From Haloglomus irregulare (GTDB lineage Archaea; Halobacteriota; Halobacteria; Halobacteriales; Haloarculaceae), in contig NZ_QMDX01000001.1 in NCBI RefSeq assembly GCF_007421925.1, positions 332,629 to 396,628 of the forward strand: a DNA stretch of 64,000 nt, written 5' to 3'. Each line of letters opens with the position of its first letter. Position 1 is the stretch's first letter. The translations under genes and the position numbers were made by a program. The notes below the pieces were generated by a model that was not told the DNA's origin, made no database searches, and saw only the letters and a program-made list of their open reading frames with translations. This document shows, piece after piece, positions 9,021 through 19,323 of this stretch.

Positions 9021-9274
9021 CGGGGGATGTCGTCAAGCACCCGCTCGTCACGGAGAAGGCCATGAACAAGATGGACTTCGAGAACAAGCTCCAGTTCGTC
9101 TGCGACATGGACGCGACGAAGGGCGAGATCTCGGCGGAGGTCGAGGAGCGCTTCGACGTCCGCGTCACGGGTGTCAACACCCAGAACACGATGCAGGGTC
9201 AGAAGAAGGCGACCGTCACGCTCCACGAGGACGACGACGCACAGGACGTCGCGTCCCGTGTGGGGGTGTTCTAG
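9017..9274 (+). CDS. rpl23: Large-subunit ribosomal protein uL23
   Basis: 85 residues, the compact archaeal form. VKHPLVTEKAMNKMDFENKLQFVCD is the family's N-terminal signature and VTGVNTQNTMQGQKKATVTL its RNA-binding strand pair. At the tunnel exit uL23 docks SRP and the SecY channel, whose gene closes this operon. The stop abuts the uL2 start with no gap. Confidence 0.98.
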   Translation: MTGDVVKHPLVTEKAMNKMDFENKLQFVCDMDATKGEISAEVEERFDVRVTGVNTQNTMQGQKKATVTLHEDDDAQDVASRVGVF

Positions 9275-10006
9275 ATGGGGCGTCGCATCCAGGGCCAGCG
9301 GCGTGGGCGCGGGACGCCCACGTTCCGTGCGCCCTCGCACCGGTACAAGGCGGACCTCTCCCACCGGAAGGTGGAGGACGGCGACGTGGTCGCCGGGGAG
9401 ATCGTCGGCATCGAGCACGACCCGGCGCGCAGCGCGCCGGTCGCGGACGTCGAGTTCGAGGACGGCGACCGCCGTCTGGTGCTCGCCCCCGAGGGCATCG
9501 CCGTCGGGGACCGGCTCCAGGTCGGCGTGACCGCCGAGGTCGCGCCGGGGAACACGCTCCCGCTGGCCGAGATCCCGGAGGGGGTCCCGGTCTGCAACGT
9601 GGAGCGCCAGCCCGGCGACGGCGGGAAGTTCGCGCGCGCCTCCGGCGTCAGCGCGGACCTGATGACACACGACCGCAACGCCGCGGTCGTCCAGCTCCCG
9701 TCGGGCGAGGTGCGACGGCTGAGCCCGGATTGCCGCGCCACCATCGGCGTGGTCGCCGGCGGCGGCCGGACGGAGAAGCCGTTCGTCAAGGCCGGCAACA
9801 AGTATCACAAGATGAAGGCGCGCGGTGGGAAGTACCCCACCGTCCGGGGCGTGGCGATGAACGCCGTCGACCACCCGTTCGGTGGCGGCGGCCGCCAGCA
9901 CCCCGGCAAGCCAAAGAGCATCTCCCGGAACGCCCCGCCGGGACGCAAGGTCGGTGACATCTCCTCGCGACGAACGGGTCGCGGGGGCAAAGGGGGTCGA
10001 GACTGA
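9275..10006 (+). CDS. rpl2: Large-subunit ribosomal protein uL2
   Basis: 243 residues. Contains the conserved [33 protein letters not shown] block and the C-terminal [23 protein letters not shown] segment that approaches the peptidyl-transferase centre, including the near-universal histidine. Starts at the base after the uL23 stop. Confidence 0.98.
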   Translation: MGRRIQGQRRGRGTPTFRAPSHRYKADLSHRKVEDGDVVAGEIVGIEHDPARSAPVADVEFEDGDRRLVLAPEGIAVGDRLQVGVTAEVAPGNTLPLAEIPEGVPVCNVERQPGDGGKFARASGVSADLMTHDRNAAVVQLPSGEVRRLSPDCRATIGVVAGGGRTEKPFVKAGNKYHKMKARGGKYPTVRGVAMNAVDHPFGGGGRQHPGKPKSISRNAPPGRKVGDISSRRTGRGGKGGRD

Positions 10007-10008
10007 TC

Positions 10009-10437
10009 ATGAGTTCCGAATACCAGATCGGCCGCGACAAGGACGAGGAGTTCACGTTCCGCGGCCACACGCTCGGCGAGCTGCAGGAGCTGTCGCTCGA
10101 CGAGGTCGCGGAACTGCTACCCGCCCGCCAGCGGCGGAGCATCACCCGAGGGCTGACGACCGAGCAGGAGAAGCTGCTCAAGGACGCCCGCGAGGCCGAG
10201 GAGGAGGAGACGGCCAACGACCCGCTCCGGACGCATCTGCGTGACATGCCCGTGCTGCCCGAGATGGTCGGCCTCACCTTCGAGGTGTACAATGGACAGG
10301 AGTTCAGCCGTGTCCTGGTCGAGCCGGAGATGCTCGGTCACTTCCTCGGCGAGTTCGTCCTCACCCGAACCTCGGTCGAACACGGCCAGGCCGGTATCGG
10401 CGCGACCCGGTCCTCGAAGTTCGTGCCCCTCAAGTAA
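10009..10437 (+). CDS. rps19: Small-subunit ribosomal protein uS19
   Basis: 142 residues. N-terminal archaeal extension ([30 protein letters not shown]) precedes the S19 core with [24 protein letters not shown] and [30 protein letters not shown]. Part of the 30S head. Confidence 0.98.
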   Translation: MSSEYQIGRDKDEEFTFRGHTLGELQELSLDEVAELLPARQRRSITRGLTTEQEKLLKDAREAEEEETANDPLRTHLRDMPVLPEMVGLTFEVYNGQEFSRVLVEPEMLGHFLGEFVLTRTSVEHGQAGIGATRSSKFVPLK

Positions 10438-10440
10438 ACA

Positions 10441-10911
10441 ATGGGAATCAGCTACTCGGTAGACGTCGACCCGGACGCAACGGCGAAAGCGATGCTCCGG
10501 GAGCGGCACATGAGCCACAAGCACAGCAAGGAGATCGCCAAGGAGATCAAGGGGATGACCGCAGGCGAGGCCGTCGACTACCTCGAACAGGTCATCGCCG
10601 GCGAGCGTTCGGTCCCGTTCAAGTCGCACAACTCCGGTGTCGGTCACCGGAACGATATCGACGGCTGGGACGCGGGTCGCTACCCGGAGAAGGCCAGCGA
10701 GGCCTTCCTCGACCTGCTGGAGAACGCCACGAACAACGCCGACCACCAGGGGTTCGACGGCGAGACGATGCGCATCGCGCACGTCGCCGCCCACAAGGTG
10801 GGCGAGTCCCCGGGGCGCAAGCCCCGCGCGTTCGGACGCGCCTCCGAGTGGAACACCCCGCAGGTCGACGTCGAGATGGTCCTCGCCGAGACCGATGGGG
10901 ATGATAACTGA
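10441..10911 (+). CDS. rpl22: Large-subunit ribosomal protein uL22
   Basis: 156 residues. MGISYSVDVDPDATAKAMLRERHMSHKHSKEIAKEI and the tunnel-lining hairpin region (AHKVGESPGRKPRAFGRASEWNTPQVDVEMVL) identify it. Its last base is the first base of the uS3 start codon (TGATG overlap). Confidence 0.98.
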   Translation: MGISYSVDVDPDATAKAMLRERHMSHKHSKEIAKEIKGMTAGEAVDYLEQVIAGERSVPFKSHNSGVGHRNDIDGWDAGRYPEKASEAFLDLLENATNNADHQGFDGETMRIAHVAAHKVGESPGRKPRAFGRASEWNTPQVDVEMVLAETDGDDN

Positions 10912-11819
10912 TGGCGGACGAGCATCAGTTCATCGACAACGGCCTCGAGCGGACCCAGATCGACGAGTTCTTCCAGGACGAGCTGTCCCGAGCGGGCTAC
11001 GGCGGCATGGACGTCGCCCAGACCCCGATGGGAACACAGATCGTCCTCAAGGCCGAGAAACCCGGGATGGTCATCGGGAAGGGCGGGAAGAACATCCGGA
11101 AGATCACCTCCGAGCTCGAGTCGCGGTTCGACATGGACGATCCGCAGATCGACGTCCAGGAGGTCGACGAGCCGGACCTGAACGCCCAGATCGTCGCCGA
11201 CCGGCTGGGGAACGCCCTGGAGCGTGGCTGGTACTTCCGGAAGGCCGGCCACACGACCATCGACCGTATCATGGAGTCCGGCGCGCTGGGCGCCGAGATC
11301 ATCCTGAGCGGGAAGGTAACCGGCGCCCGGTCGCGCGTCGAGAAGTTCAACCGCGGCTACATCAAGCACAACGGCGAGCCCGCCGAGACCGTCGTCGACG
11401 AGGGGCAGGGCGTCGCCGTGATGAAGCTCGGGACCATCGGCGTCAACGTCAAGATCATCCCGCCGGACGCGGAGCTCCCCGACGACTTCGAGGTCTACGA
11501 GGACGTCGAGGTCGAGGACTACATCGAGGAGCCCGAGGACGGCGTTGAGGACCTACTCGAGGGCGAGCCCGAGGACGGCGACGCACCCGAGGCCGAGCCC
11601 GAACCGGCCGACGACGAGGCCGCCGTCGACGTCGAGGAGGTCATCGAGGAGGAGGTCGAGGAGGAGCCCGAGCCGCCCGTCGAGCCCGAGGAGGGGATCG
11701 AGGAGGAGCTCGAGGAACTCGAGGAGTCCGTCGAGGAGGAGGCCGAGGACCTGATGGAGCAGATGCCCGACGAGGCCGACGAGGGCGCGCAGGCACCCGC
11801 CGACGAGGGTGAGCAATGA
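10911..11819 (+). CDS. rps3: Small-subunit ribosomal protein uS3 with long acidic tail
   Basis: 302 residues. Residues 1-205 are the standard archaeal S3: KH domain with MVIGKGGKNIRKITSELESRF and the C-terminal domain GVAVMKLGTIGVNVKIIPPDAELPDDFEV. From about residue 205 the protein continues for roughly 95 residues that are mostly Glu, Asp, Pro and Ala (for example VEEVIEEEVEEEPEPPVEP). Haloarchaeal S3 often has acidic tails; this one is long and repetitive. Overlaps uL29 by 4 bases. Confidence 0.97.
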   Translation: MADEHQFIDNGLERTQIDEFFQDELSRAGYGGMDVAQTPMGTQIVLKAEKPGMVIGKGGKNIRKITSELESRFDMDDPQIDVQEVDEPDLNAQIVADRLGNALERGWYFRKAGHTTIDRIMESGALGAEIILSGKVTGARSRVEKFNRGYIKHNGEPAETVVDEGQGVAVMKLGTIGVNVKIIPPDAELPDDFEVYEDVEVEDYIEEPEDGVEDLLEGEPEDGDAPEAEPEPADDEAAVDVEEVIEEEVEEEPEPPVEPEEGIEEELEELEESVEEEAEDLMEQMPDEADEGAQAPADEGEQ

Positions 11820-12016
11820 CGGTCCTGCACGTCGAGGAGATCCGCGACATGACGCCGGCCGAGCGGGAGGCGGAGCTGGAGGAGCTCGAGACCGAGCTGC
11901 TCAACGCGCGGGCGGTGCAGGCCGCCGGTGGTGCCCCGGACAACCCCGGGCGCATGCCGGAGCTGCGGAAGGCCATCGCGCGCATCAAGACGATCCAGAA
12001 CGAGGAGGACGACTGA
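11816..12016 (+). CDS. rpl29: Large-subunit ribosomal protein uL29
   Basis: 66 residues forming two helices. MTVLHVEEIRDMTPAEREAELEELETELLNARAVQAAGGA and PELRKAIARIKTI are typical. Located at the tunnel exit near uL23. Two bases separate it from rnp1. Confidence 0.96.
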   Translation: MTVLHVEEIRDMTPAEREAELEELETELLNARAVQAAGGAPDNPGRMPELRKAIARIKTIQNEEDD

Positions 12017-12018
12017 CG

Positions 12019-12345
12019 ATGCCGACCCCCGAGACGCTCCCGCGACACGAGCTCATCGGCCTGCCGGTCCGCGTCGCCGACGCCACCCACGACGGGTACG
12101 TCGGCCTCGGGGGCCGCGTGGTCGACGAGACGACGCGGACGCTGGCGGTGGACGGCTCGGGGACCGGCGTGCGGCAGGTCCCGAAGGCGGCGGCGACGTT
12201 CGAGTTCCGCCTGCCCGGCACGGGCGATGACGCCCCGGCGCACGGTGCGCGGGGGGCAGACCAGTTCGTGACCGTGGCCGGCGAGCGACTCGTCGCTCGC
12301 CCCGCCCGACGGACCGAACACAGAGGTGATTCGATATGGCGCTAG
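12019..12345 (+). CDS. rnp1: Ribonuclease P protein component 1 (Rpp29/Pop4)
   Basis: 108-residue protein subunit of archaeal RNase P, which removes 5' leaders of pre-tRNAs. Its Sm-like barrel is visible: [37 protein letters not shown] followed by [11 protein letters not shown]. The ATG at 12019 is used because the frame upstream of it lies inside uS3 and uL29. The position between uL29 and uS17 is the usual one in archaea. Its 3' end overlaps uS17 by 10 bases. Confidence 0.93.
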   Translation: MPTPETLPRHELIGLPVRVADATHDGYVGLGGRVVDETTRTLAVDGSGTGVRQVPKAAATFEFRLPGTGDDAPAHGARGADQFVTVAGERLVARPARRTEHRGDSIWR

Positions 12346-12662
12346 GACTGAACGCAGCAACACCAGAGGCGGCCTGTGCCGACCCCAACTGTCCCTTCCA
12401 CGGGGAGCTCTCCGTGCGGGGCGGGGTCATCGAGGGACAGGTCGCGTCGACAGACATGGACAAGACCGTCGTCGTCGAGCGGGAGTACGACGTGACGGTG
12501 CCCAAGTACGACCGGCTGATGAAGCGCCGGTCGCGGGTATCCGCACACCACCCGCCGTGCCTCGACGTCGAGGTCGGCGACACGGTCCGTATCGCAGAGA
12601 CACGACCGCTCTCGAAGACGAAGAGCCACGTCGTGATCGATACCAAGGAGGACGAGGGCTGA
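12336..12662 (+). CDS. rps17: Small-subunit ribosomal protein uS17
   Basis: 108 residues. [39 protein letters not shown] is the archaeal S17 N-terminus, followed by the OB-fold residues [34 protein letters not shown]. Overlaps rnp1 upstream and shares its stop base with the uL14 start. Confidence 0.97.
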   Translation: MALGLNAATPEAACADPNCPFHGELSVRGGVIEGQVASTDMDKTVVVEREYDVTVPKYDRLMKRRSRVSAHHPPCLDVEVGDTVRIAETRPLSKTKSHVVIDTKEDEG

Positions 12663-13060
12663 TGGAGGCGCTCAACGCCGACGTCACGCCCGGCCTCGAG
12701 AAGGGCTCGCTCATCCGGTGTGCGGACAACACCGGGGCGCGCGAGCTGAAGGTCATCAGCGTGTCGGGCCAGTCCGGCACCAAGAACCGGCATCCGAAGG
12801 CCGGCCTGGGTGACAAGGTGATGGTTTCGGTCACGAAGGGCACCCCGGAGATGCGACGGCAGGTCATCCCTGCAGTCGTCATCCGGCAACGCAAGCCCAT
12901 CCGCCGTCCCGACGGGACGCGGGTCAAGTTCGAGGACAACGCGGCGGTCGTCATCGACGACAACGAGGACCCCCGCGGGACCGAGTTGAAGGGCCCCATC
13001 GCCCGCGAGGTCGCCGAGCGGTTCGGCTCCATCGCATCAACCGCGACGATGATAGTATGA
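12662..13060 (+). CDS. rpl14: Large-subunit ribosomal protein uL14
   Basis: 132 residues. [24 protein letters not shown] and [40 protein letters not shown] are nearly invariant L14 motifs. ATG at 12662 overlaps the uS17 TGA; longer in-frame starts lie inside uS17 and were rejected. Confidence 0.98.
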   Translation: MEALNADVTPGLEKGSLIRCADNTGARELKVISVSGQSGTKNRHPKAGLGDKVMVSVTKGTPEMRRQVIPAVVIRQRKPIRRPDGTRVKFEDNAAVVIDDNEDPRGTELKGPIAREVAERFGSIASTATMIV

Positions 13061-13419
13061 GCAAGCAGCCATCCAAACAGCGGACACGACAGCGACGTGC
13101 GCCGCTCCACGAGAAGCAGAAGCAGGTCCGTGCCCACCTCTCGGAGGAGCTCCGGGAGGAGTACGGCACGCGGTCCGTCCGCGTCAACGCGGGCGACACC
13201 GTGGAGGTCCAGCGTGGCGACTTCGCCGGGGAGACCGGGGAGGTCGTCGACGTCGACCTCCGCGACGCGGTCATCAACGTCGAGGACGTGACGGTCGAGA
13301 AGGCGGACGGGGAGGAGGTGCCCCGTGACCTCGACGCGTCGAACCTCGTCGTGACCGGTCTGGACCTGGAGGACGACCGTCGCGAGGAGCGGCTGAACGA
13401 GACGGAGGGTGACGGATGA
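13057..13419 (+). CDS. rpl24: Large-subunit ribosomal protein uL24
   Basis: 120 residues. Contains the KOW motif ([25 protein letters not shown]), preceded by the archaeal N-terminal arm ([36 protein letters not shown]). Overlaps neighbours by 4 bases at both ends. Confidence 0.97.
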   Translation: MSKQPSKQRTRQRRAPLHEKQKQVRAHLSEELREEYGTRSVRVNAGDTVEVQRGDFAGETGEVVDVDLRDAVINVEDVTVEKADGEEVPRDLDASNLVVTGLDLEDDRREERLNETEGDG

Positions 13420-14225
13420 CGCGCCACCAGAAGCGGCTCTCGGTGCCCAACTCGTGGCCGGTCGAGCGCAAGACCTCCACGTACACGGTCAAGGCCGACG
13501 CCGGCCCGCACGGCGAGAGTGGGGTCCCCCTGCTCATCGTCCTGCGCGACGTGCTCGGCTACGCTGACTCCCGGAAGGAGACCCGGTACGCGCTCGAACA
13601 GGACAACGTCCTGGTCAATGGCGAGCCCGCCAGCGACGAGGAGCGTCCCATCGGGATGTTCGACATCGTGGAGTTCACCGAGCGGGACGAGCACTACCGG
13701 GTCTTCCCCGACCAGGGCGGGCGGCTCGCGCTGACGGCGATCGACGCCGAGAGCGCCGGCTCCCGGCTCGGCAAGGTCGTCGGCAAGACCCAGGAGCCCG
13801 GGGGCGACACGCAGCTCACGCTGCACGACGGCGCCACGCTCCGGACCGACGACGGGAGCATCTCGACGAACGACTCCATCGTCGTCTCCAACGACGACAG
13901 CTCGATCGTCGCGCATTTCCCGTACGAGGAGGGCGCGCTGGTGACCGCCGTCCGCGGCAGTCACGCCGGCGAGATCGGCCGAATCGACCGGATTCAGGTC
14001 ACGCCCGGCTCCTCGCAGAACAACGTCCTCATCGAGGGCGACGACGGCCGCTTCGAGACGGTCGAGGACTACGTCGTCGTCATCGACGAGAACTTCACCG
14101 ACGAGGAGGGCGCGGCCGAGCCCGACGTCACCGCCACCGACGAGGACGAGGCGGACGCCGGCACGGAGGACCTCGGGACCGACGCCGATGCCGACGAGGA
14201 CGAGGAGGTGACCGACGATGAGTAG
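13416..14225 (+). CDS. rps4e: Small-subunit ribosomal protein eS4 with acidic C-terminal extension
   Basis: 269 residues, longer than the usual 235-245. Core: [32 protein letters not shown], an S4-like domain ([33 protein letters not shown]) and a KOW segment ([11 protein letters not shown]). The last 40 or so residues ([21 protein letters not shown] onward) are an acidic tail. Overlaps uL5 by 8 bases. Confidence 0.97.
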   Translation: MTRHQKRLSVPNSWPVERKTSTYTVKADAGPHGESGVPLLIVLRDVLGYADSRKETRYALEQDNVLVNGEPASDEERPIGMFDIVEFTERDEHYRVFPDQGGRLALTAIDAESAGSRLGKVVGKTQEPGGDTQLTLHDGATLRTDDGSISTNDSIVVSNDDSSIVAHFPYEEGALVTAVRGSHAGEIGRIDRIQVTPGSSQNNVLIEGDDGRFETVEDYVVVIDENFTDEEGAAEPDVTATDEDEADAGTEDLGTDADADEDEEVTDDE

Positions 14226-14745
14226 CGACGCAGCAGGCGAGTTCCACGAGATGCGCCGCCCGCGCATCGAGAAGGTCGTCGTCCACATGGGTGTGGGCGA
14301 GGGTGGGCGCGAGCTGGCCACCGGCGAGGAGATCCTCGCCGAGGTCGCGGGCCAGGAGCCCGTGCGAACGACCGCCAAGGGCACCATCGCCGAGTTCGGC
14401 GTCCGCGAGGGCGACCCGATCGGCGCGAAGGTGACGCTGCGCGACGACGCGGCGCGCGAGTTCCTCGAGAAGTCGCTGCCGCTGGTGGAGCTGGCCGAGC
14501 GCCAGTTCGATGCGTACGGCAACTTCTCGTTCGGGGTCGAGGAGCACACCGACTTCCCGAGCCAGGAGTACGACCCGAGCATCGGTATCTACGGGCTGGA
14601 CGTGACGGTCAACCTCGTCCGCCCGGGCTACCGCGTGCGCAAGCGGGACAAGGCATCGAGCGACATCCCCCCGCACCATCGGCTCGACGCGGCGGACGCG
14701 GTGGCGTTCATCGAGCAGGAGTTCGACACGGAGGTCAACGAATGA
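14218..14745 (+). CDS. rpl5: Large-subunit ribosomal protein uL5
   Basis: 175 residues. [29 protein letters not shown] and the C-terminal [42 protein letters not shown] identify archaeal L5, which binds 5S rRNA. Four-base overlap with uS14. Confidence 0.98.
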   Translation: MSSDAAGEFHEMRRPRIEKVVVHMGVGEGGRELATGEEILAEVAGQEPVRTTAKGTIAEFGVREGDPIGAKVTLRDDAAREFLEKSLPLVELAERQFDAYGNFSFGVEEHTDFPSQEYDPSIGIYGLDVTVNLVRPGYRVRKRDKASSDIPPHHRLDAADAVAFIEQEFDTEVNE

Positions 14746-14924
14746 GCGAGAGTGAAGCAGAAGAGCAACCCACCGGCGAGAACGCTGCAAAGCGTACCGG
14801 TGCGCTGCACGCCTGCCAGCGGTGCGGGCGCGAGCAGGGCCTGGTCGGGAAGTACGACATCTGGCTCTGCCGGCAGTGTTTCCGGGAGATCGCCCGCAGC
14901 ATGGGGTTCGAGAAGTACAACTAA
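14742..14924 (+). CDS. rps14: Small-subunit ribosomal protein uS14, zinc-binding form
   Basis: 60 residues. Four cysteines in CQRCG...CRQCF form the zinc knuckle of the archaeal S14 type. The stop TAA at 14922-14924 shares its last base with the uS8 start. Confidence 0.97.
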   Translation: MSESEAEEQPTGENAAKRTGALHACQRCGREQGLVGKYDIWLCRQCFREIARSMGFEKYN

Positions 14925-15316
14925 TGGCAGGCAACGATCCACTGGCCGCCGCGCTGTCGGGCGTCGACAACGCCGAGCGCGTCGGCCACCTGACGCATGA
15001 GGTCGAGCCCGCCTCGAACGAGATCGGCTCCGTGCTCGAGGTCTTCTACGACCGCGGGTACGTCGACAGCTTCCAGTACGTCGACGACGGGAAAGCCGGC
15101 GTGTTCGAGGTCGAACTGAGCGGAGCCATCAACGAGTGTGGCGCGGTCAAGCCACGCTACTCCGCAGGCGCCGACGAGTTCGAGCGCTGGGAGAAGCGAT
15201 TCCTCCCGGCGCGGGACTACGGCGCGCTGGTCGTCACCACCTCGCAGGGGGTCATGTCCCACTACGAGGCGCGTGAGACCGGCATCGGTGGCCAGGTCAT
15301 CGCCTACGTATACTGA
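14924..15316 (+). CDS. rps8: Small-subunit ribosomal protein uS8
   Basis: 130 residues. [38 protein letters not shown] at the N-terminus and the C-terminal [35 protein letters not shown] are the S8 family marks. ATG at 14924 is chosen over an earlier start at 14822 that would lie inside uS14. Confidence 0.98.
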   Translation: MAGNDPLAAALSGVDNAERVGHLTHEVEPASNEIGSVLEVFYDRGYVDSFQYVDDGKAGVFEVELSGAINECGAVKPRYSAGADEFERWEKRFLPARDYGALVVTTSQGVMSHYEARETGIGGQVIAYVY

Positions 15317-15318
15317 CA

Positions 15319-15855
15319 ATGACACGAATCGAACTACCCGTACCGGAGGACGCAAGCGCCTCGATGGACCGGCTCGACCTCACGGTCGAGGGGCCCAACG
15401 GGAGCGTGACGCGCAAGCTCTGGTACCCGGATATCGACGTCTCGGTCGATGGCGACACCGTCGTCATCGAGGCCGAGGCCGAGGACGCGAAGACGAACGC
15501 CACGGCCGGCACCTTCGAGTCCCACGTCCGGAACATGTTCCACGGCGTGCTCGAGGGCTGGGAGTACGAGATGGAGGTCTTCTACTCCCACTTCCCGATG
15601 CAGGTCGCCGTCGAGGGTGAGGAGGTCGTCATCTCGAACTTCCTCGGCGAGAAGGCGCCGCGCCGGACCCCGCTCCGTGGCGACACGGAGGTCGAGGTCG
15701 ACGGCGAGGAGGTACGGCTCCGCGGGAGCGATATCGAAGCGGTCGGTCAGACGGCCGCCGACATCGAGCAGCTGACCCGCGTGAACGACAAGGACGCCCG
15801 TGTGTTCCAGGACGGGGTCTACATCACCAGCAAGCCCTCCCGAGGTGACGCCTGA
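15319..15855 (+). CDS. rpl6: Large-subunit ribosomal protein uL6
   Basis: 178 residues, two repeated L6 folds. Visible motifs: [50 protein letters not shown] and [26 protein letters not shown]. Shares one base with the eL32 start. Confidence 0.98.
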   Translation: MTRIELPVPEDASASMDRLDLTVEGPNGSVTRKLWYPDIDVSVDGDTVVIEAEAEDAKTNATAGTFESHVRNMFHGVLEGWEYEMEVFYSHFPMQVAVEGEEVVISNFLGEKAPRRTPLRGDTEVEVDGEEVRLRGSDIEAVGQTAADIEQLTRVNDKDARVFQDGVYITSKPSRGDA

Positions 15856-16697
15856 TGGCCGACGACGAGGAGGCAGAGGAGGAACTCGAACGGATGGATG
15901 AAGAAGAGCCCACGGACGACGAGGAGGAGTTCGAGTTCGACAACGAGGAGTCCGCGGACACCGGGTCCGAGGATGCCGAGGGCGAGGACACGTCCGCGGA
16001 CGCGGAGGACGAGTACACCGACCTGACCGACATCAGCGGCGTCGGGAACGCGAAGGCCGCGGCCCTCGAGGGCGCGGGCCACGAGACGATCGACGACGTC
16101 CGCCGGGCCTCCCAGGAGGAGCTGGCGGAGGTCGACGGCATCGGCAACGCGCTCGCCGCGCGCATCAAGGCCGACGTCGGTGGGCTTGAGGTCTCCGAGG
16201 AGACCGAGGCCGAGGTCGAGGCCGAGGAGCCCGCGGAGACCGACGAGGACGTGGAGACGGAGCTCCGTCCCCGCGGCCTGGTCGATAAGACGCCGGACCT
16301 GGACGAGGAGGAGGAGCGGCTGCTGGCCCAGCGCAAGCGCGTTGGCAAGCCGCAGTTCTTCCGCCAGGACTACCACAAGAAGAAGCGGACCCCGACCTCG
16401 TGGCGCCGCCCCCGCGGCGGCCTGTCCAAACAGCGCCGCGGCGTGAAGGGCAAGGGCGCCACGGTCGAGGCCGGGTTCCGGACGCCGAAGGCCGCCCGCG
16501 GCAAGCATCCCTCCGGCTTCGAGGAGGTCCGCGTGATGAACGTGGACGACCTCGAGGGTGTCGACGGGTCCCGCGAGGCGGTCCGCATCGGCTCCACGGT
16601 CGGTGCCCGGAAGCGCGAGCGCATCGAGGAGGAGGCCGAGGACCGCGACATCCGCGTCCTCAATCCGACCTACGAGGAGGTCGAGGTAGAGCAATGA
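15855..16697 (+). CDS. rpl32e: Large-subunit ribosomal protein eL32 with N-terminal helix-hairpin-helix domain
   Basis: 280 residues, about twice the eukaryotic length. Residues 1-55 are an acidic lead, residues 56-110 a helix-hairpin-helix DNA/RNA-binding unit ([46 protein letters not shown]), and the L32e core follows from about residue 150 ([34 protein letters not shown]). Haloarchaeal eL32 proteins are known to carry such N-terminal extensions; here it is long and followed by another Glu-rich linker. Confidence 0.96.
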   Translation: MADDEEAEEELERMDEEEPTDDEEEFEFDNEESADTGSEDAEGEDTSADAEDEYTDLTDISGVGNAKAAALEGAGHETIDDVRRASQEELAEVDGIGNALAARIKADVGGLEVSEETEAEVEAEEPAETDEDVETELRPRGLVDKTPDLDEEEERLLAQRKRVGKPQFFRQDYHKKKRTPTSWRRPRGGLSKQRRGVKGKGATVEAGFRTPKAARGKHPSGFEEVRVMNVDDLEGVDGSREAVRIGSTVGARKRERIEEEAEDRDIRVLNPTYEEVEVEQ

Positions 16698-17152
16698 CCG
16701 ACCTGAAAGCACAGAAGCGACTGGCCGCCGACGTCCTCGACGTGGGCAAGAACCGCGTCAAGCTGGACCCCGAGCAGCAGGGCGAGATCGCCGATGCCAT
16801 CACGCGCGACGACGTGCGTGAACTCATCGACGAGGGCGCCATCCGCGTCGAGCCAAAGGGGGGCAACAGCCGCGGTCGTGCCCGCGAGCGTGCCGAGAAG
16901 CGCTCGTACGGCCACCAGAAGGGCCAGGGCACCCGCAAGGGGACCGCCGGCGGTCGCAACGACGAGACGGCCGAATGGCGGAGCAAGATCCGCGCGCAGC
17001 GGCGCCGCCTCCGCACGTATCGGCAGAACGGCGAACTGGACCCCACCGACTACCGCCAGGTCTACCGCATGGCAGGCGGTGGCGAATTCGACTCCGTCGC
17101 GGACGTGGAGCGCTACGTCCGCGAGAACTACGACGTTGGAGGTGACGACTGA
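16694..17152 (+). CDS. rpl19e: Large-subunit ribosomal protein eL19
   Basis: 152 residues. [42 protein letters not shown] and the basic helix [24 protein letters not shown] are characteristic. ATG at 16694 overlaps the eL32 stop; the longer upstream frame lies inside eL32. Confidence 0.98.
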   Translation: MTDLKAQKRLAADVLDVGKNRVKLDPEQQGEIADAITRDDVRELIDEGAIRVEPKGGNSRGRARERAEKRSYGHQKGQGTRKGTAGGRNDETAEWRSKIRAQRRRLRTYRQNGELDPTDYRQVYRMAGGGEFDSVADVERYVRENYDVGGDD

Positions 17153-17713
17153 ATGGCGACAGGACCACGATACAAGGTGCCGATGCGGCGTCGGCGCGAG
17201 GCCCGAACGAACTACCACCAGCGGTTGCGCCTGCTGAAATCCGGCAAGCCGCGGCTGGTCGCTCGAAAGAGCAACCAGCACACCAGGGCGCAGCTGATCG
17301 TTCCGGGGGCGCAGGGTGACGGCACCCTCGCGTCGGCGACTTCGAACGACCTGCAGGAGTACGGCTGGGAGGCCCCCACGGGCAACCTGCCGGCGGCGTA
17401 CCTGACCGGCCTGCTGGCCGGCAAGCGCGCCATAGAGGCCGGTCTGGAGGAGGCCGTCCTCGACATCGGGCTGAACACGGCGACGCCCGGCAACAAGGCG
17501 TTCGCCGTGCAGGAGGGCGCCATCGACGGCGGCCTCGAGGTGCCGCACAGCGACGACGTGTTCGCCGAGTGGCCTCGCACGCGCGGGGAGCACATCGCCG
17601 AGTACGCCGCGTCGCTGGACGAGCCGCTGTACAGCGGCGACTTCGACGCGACGGAGCTGCCGGACCACTTCGATACGGTCCGCGAGACCATCATGGAGGA
17701 CATCAATGAGTAA
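17153..17713 (+). CDS. rpl18: Large-subunit ribosomal protein uL18
   Basis: 186 residues. [42 protein letters not shown] is the 5S rRNA-binding N-terminus; [50 protein letters not shown] follows. The C-terminus overlaps uS5 by 8 bases. Confidence 0.98.
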   Translation: MATGPRYKVPMRRRREARTNYHQRLRLLKSGKPRLVARKSNQHTRAQLIVPGAQGDGTLASATSNDLQEYGWEAPTGNLPAAYLTGLLAGKRAIEAGLEEAVLDIGLNTATPGNKAFAVQEGAIDGGLEVPHSDDVFAEWPRTRGEHIAEYAASLDEPLYSGDFDATELPDHFDTVRETIMEDINE

Positions 17714-18347
17714 CGGCTGGGAACCCCAGACACGACTGGGCCGGAAGGTGGCCGAGGGCGAGATCAGCGACATGAAGACCGCCCTCGAGTCCGGGCTCCC
17801 GCTGAAGGAGCCCGAGATCGTCGACCAGCTCCTCCCGGGGCTGGAGGACGAGGTGCTGGACATCAACATGGTCCAGCGGATGACCGACTCCGGGCGCCGG
17901 GTCAAGTTCCGGTGCGTGGTCGTCGTCGGCAATCGTAACGGCTACATCGGCTACGCTGAGGGGCGTGACGACCAGGTCGGCGGTGCCATCCAGAAGGCCA
18001 TCGGTATCGCGAAGCTGAACATGATCAAGGTCGAGCGCGGCGCCGGCTCGTGGGAGGACCGCTCCGAGCGGCCCCACTCGCTGGCCCGCAAGACCGAGGG
18101 GAAGGCCGGCTCCGTCACGGTGGAGCTCATCCCCGCCCCCGAGGGGCTGGGCCTCGCCGCGAGCGAGACCGTTCGGCACGTCCTCGAGCTGGCGGGCATC
18201 GAGAACGCCTGGACCAAGAGCCACGGTAACACCCGAACCACCCTCAACCTCGGCAAGGCGACCTTCGGCGCGCTGGAGAACGCCGCGAAGGCACGCGGTC
18301 CCCGCGCGCTGCGCGCCGAGGCCGACACCGGCGGGGTGAGCGACTGA
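17706..18347 (+). CDS. rps5: Small-subunit ribosomal protein uS5
   Basis: 213 residues. The double-stranded-RNA-binding-like domain ([40 protein letters not shown]) and the C-terminal fold ([40 protein letters not shown]) are clear. Involved in decoding fidelity. Shares one base with uL30. Confidence 0.98.
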   Translation: MSNGWEPQTRLGRKVAEGEISDMKTALESGLPLKEPEIVDQLLPGLEDEVLDINMVQRMTDSGRRVKFRCVVVVGNRNGYIGYAEGRDDQVGGAIQKAIGIAKLNMIKVERGAGSWEDRSERPHSLARKTEGKAGSVTVELIPAPEGLGLAASETVRHVLELAGIENAWTKSHGNTRTTLNLGKATFGALENAAKARGPRALRAEADTGGVSD

Positions 18348-18811
18348 TGCGGGCCTTGGTCCAGCTCCGCGGCGAGGTCAACCAGGGCCAGGGCGTTCGG
18401 GACACGCTGGGGATGCTGAACCTCCACCGTGTCAACCACGCGACGCTCGTCCCGGAGACGGAGACGTACACCGGGATGGTGAACAAGGTGAACGACTGGG
18501 TGGCCCACGGCGAGCCCTCGACCGAGACGGTCGAGGCGCTCGTCCGTCGGCGCGGCGAGCCCGCCGAGGGCGATGCTGACATCGACGACGAGTGGGTGGC
18601 CGAGCACACGGACTACGACGACGTCGCGGCGCTGGCCGAGGCGCTCGCCGCCGAGGAGACCAAGCTCCAGGACGAGGGGCTCTCGCCGACGCTGCGGCTC
18701 CACCCGCCGCGTGGCGGTCACGACGGCATCAAGCATCCGGTCACGGAGGGTGGCGTCCTCGGCAAGCAGTCGACCGAGGAGATCGACCGGCTTCTGGAGG
18801 CGATGAGATGA
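18347..18811 (+). CDS. rpl30: Large-subunit ribosomal protein uL30
   Basis: 154 residues, the archaeal/eukaryotic long form. [56 protein letters not shown] and the C-terminal LHPPRGGHDGIKHPVTEGGVLG are typical. Four-base overlap with uL15. Confidence 0.97.
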   Translation: MRALVQLRGEVNQGQGVRDTLGMLNLHRVNHATLVPETETYTGMVNKVNDWVAHGEPSTETVEALVRRRGEPAEGDADIDDEWVAEHTDYDDVAALAEALAAEETKLQDEGLSPTLRLHPPRGGHDGIKHPVTEGGVLGKQSTEEIDRLLEAMR

Positions 18812-19320
18812 CATCCAAGAAACGACGACAGCGCGGCTCCCGCACGCACGGCGGGGGTTCGCACAAGAAGCGACGGGGCGCCGGCCACCGCGGCGGCCGC
18901 GGGCGTGCCGGCCGCGACAAGCACGAACAGTACCTCTACCCGCCGCTGGGCAAGTCCGGCTTCAAGCGCCCCCAGAAGGTACAGGAACAGGTCGAGACCA
19001 TCAACGTCCGCGAACTCGACGAGGACGCGGTCGTCCTGGCCGCCGAGGGTGTGGCCGAGGAGACCGACGACGGCTACGAGGTCGACGTCCGCGATGTCGT
19101 CGAGGACGGCCACGATGCCGACGCCGTGAAGGTCCTCGCGGGAGGGCAGGTCCACGAGTCGCTCACCGTCCACGCGGACGCGTTCTCCGACGGGGCCCGC
19201 GAGGCCCTCGAGGCCGCGGGCGGCGAGGCGGTCCTCACCGAGCGCGGCGAGGAGCGCCAGGCCGAGGCGGCAGCCGAGGAGGCCGAAGAAGATACAACGG
19301 ACGAGACCAACGGGAACTAA
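18808..19320 (+). CDS. rpl15: Large-subunit ribosomal protein uL15
   Basis: 170 residues. Basic, glycine-rich N-terminus (KKRRQRGSRTHGGGSHKKRRGAGHRGGRGRAG) that threads into rRNA, then the L15 globular domain (KVLAGGQVHESLTVHADAFSDGAREALEAAGG) and a short acidic tail. ATG at 18808 overlaps the uL30 stop; earlier in-frame starts would lie in uL30. SecY starts 3 bases after the stop. Confidence 0.98.
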   Translation: MTSKKRRQRGSRTHGGGSHKKRRGAGHRGGRGRAGRDKHEQYLYPPLGKSGFKRPQKVQEQVETINVRELDEDAVVLAAEGVAEETDDGYEVDVRDVVEDGHDADAVKVLAGGQVHESLTVHADAFSDGAREALEAAGGEAVLTERGEERQAEAAAEEAEEDTTDETNGN

Positions 19321-19323
19321 CGA

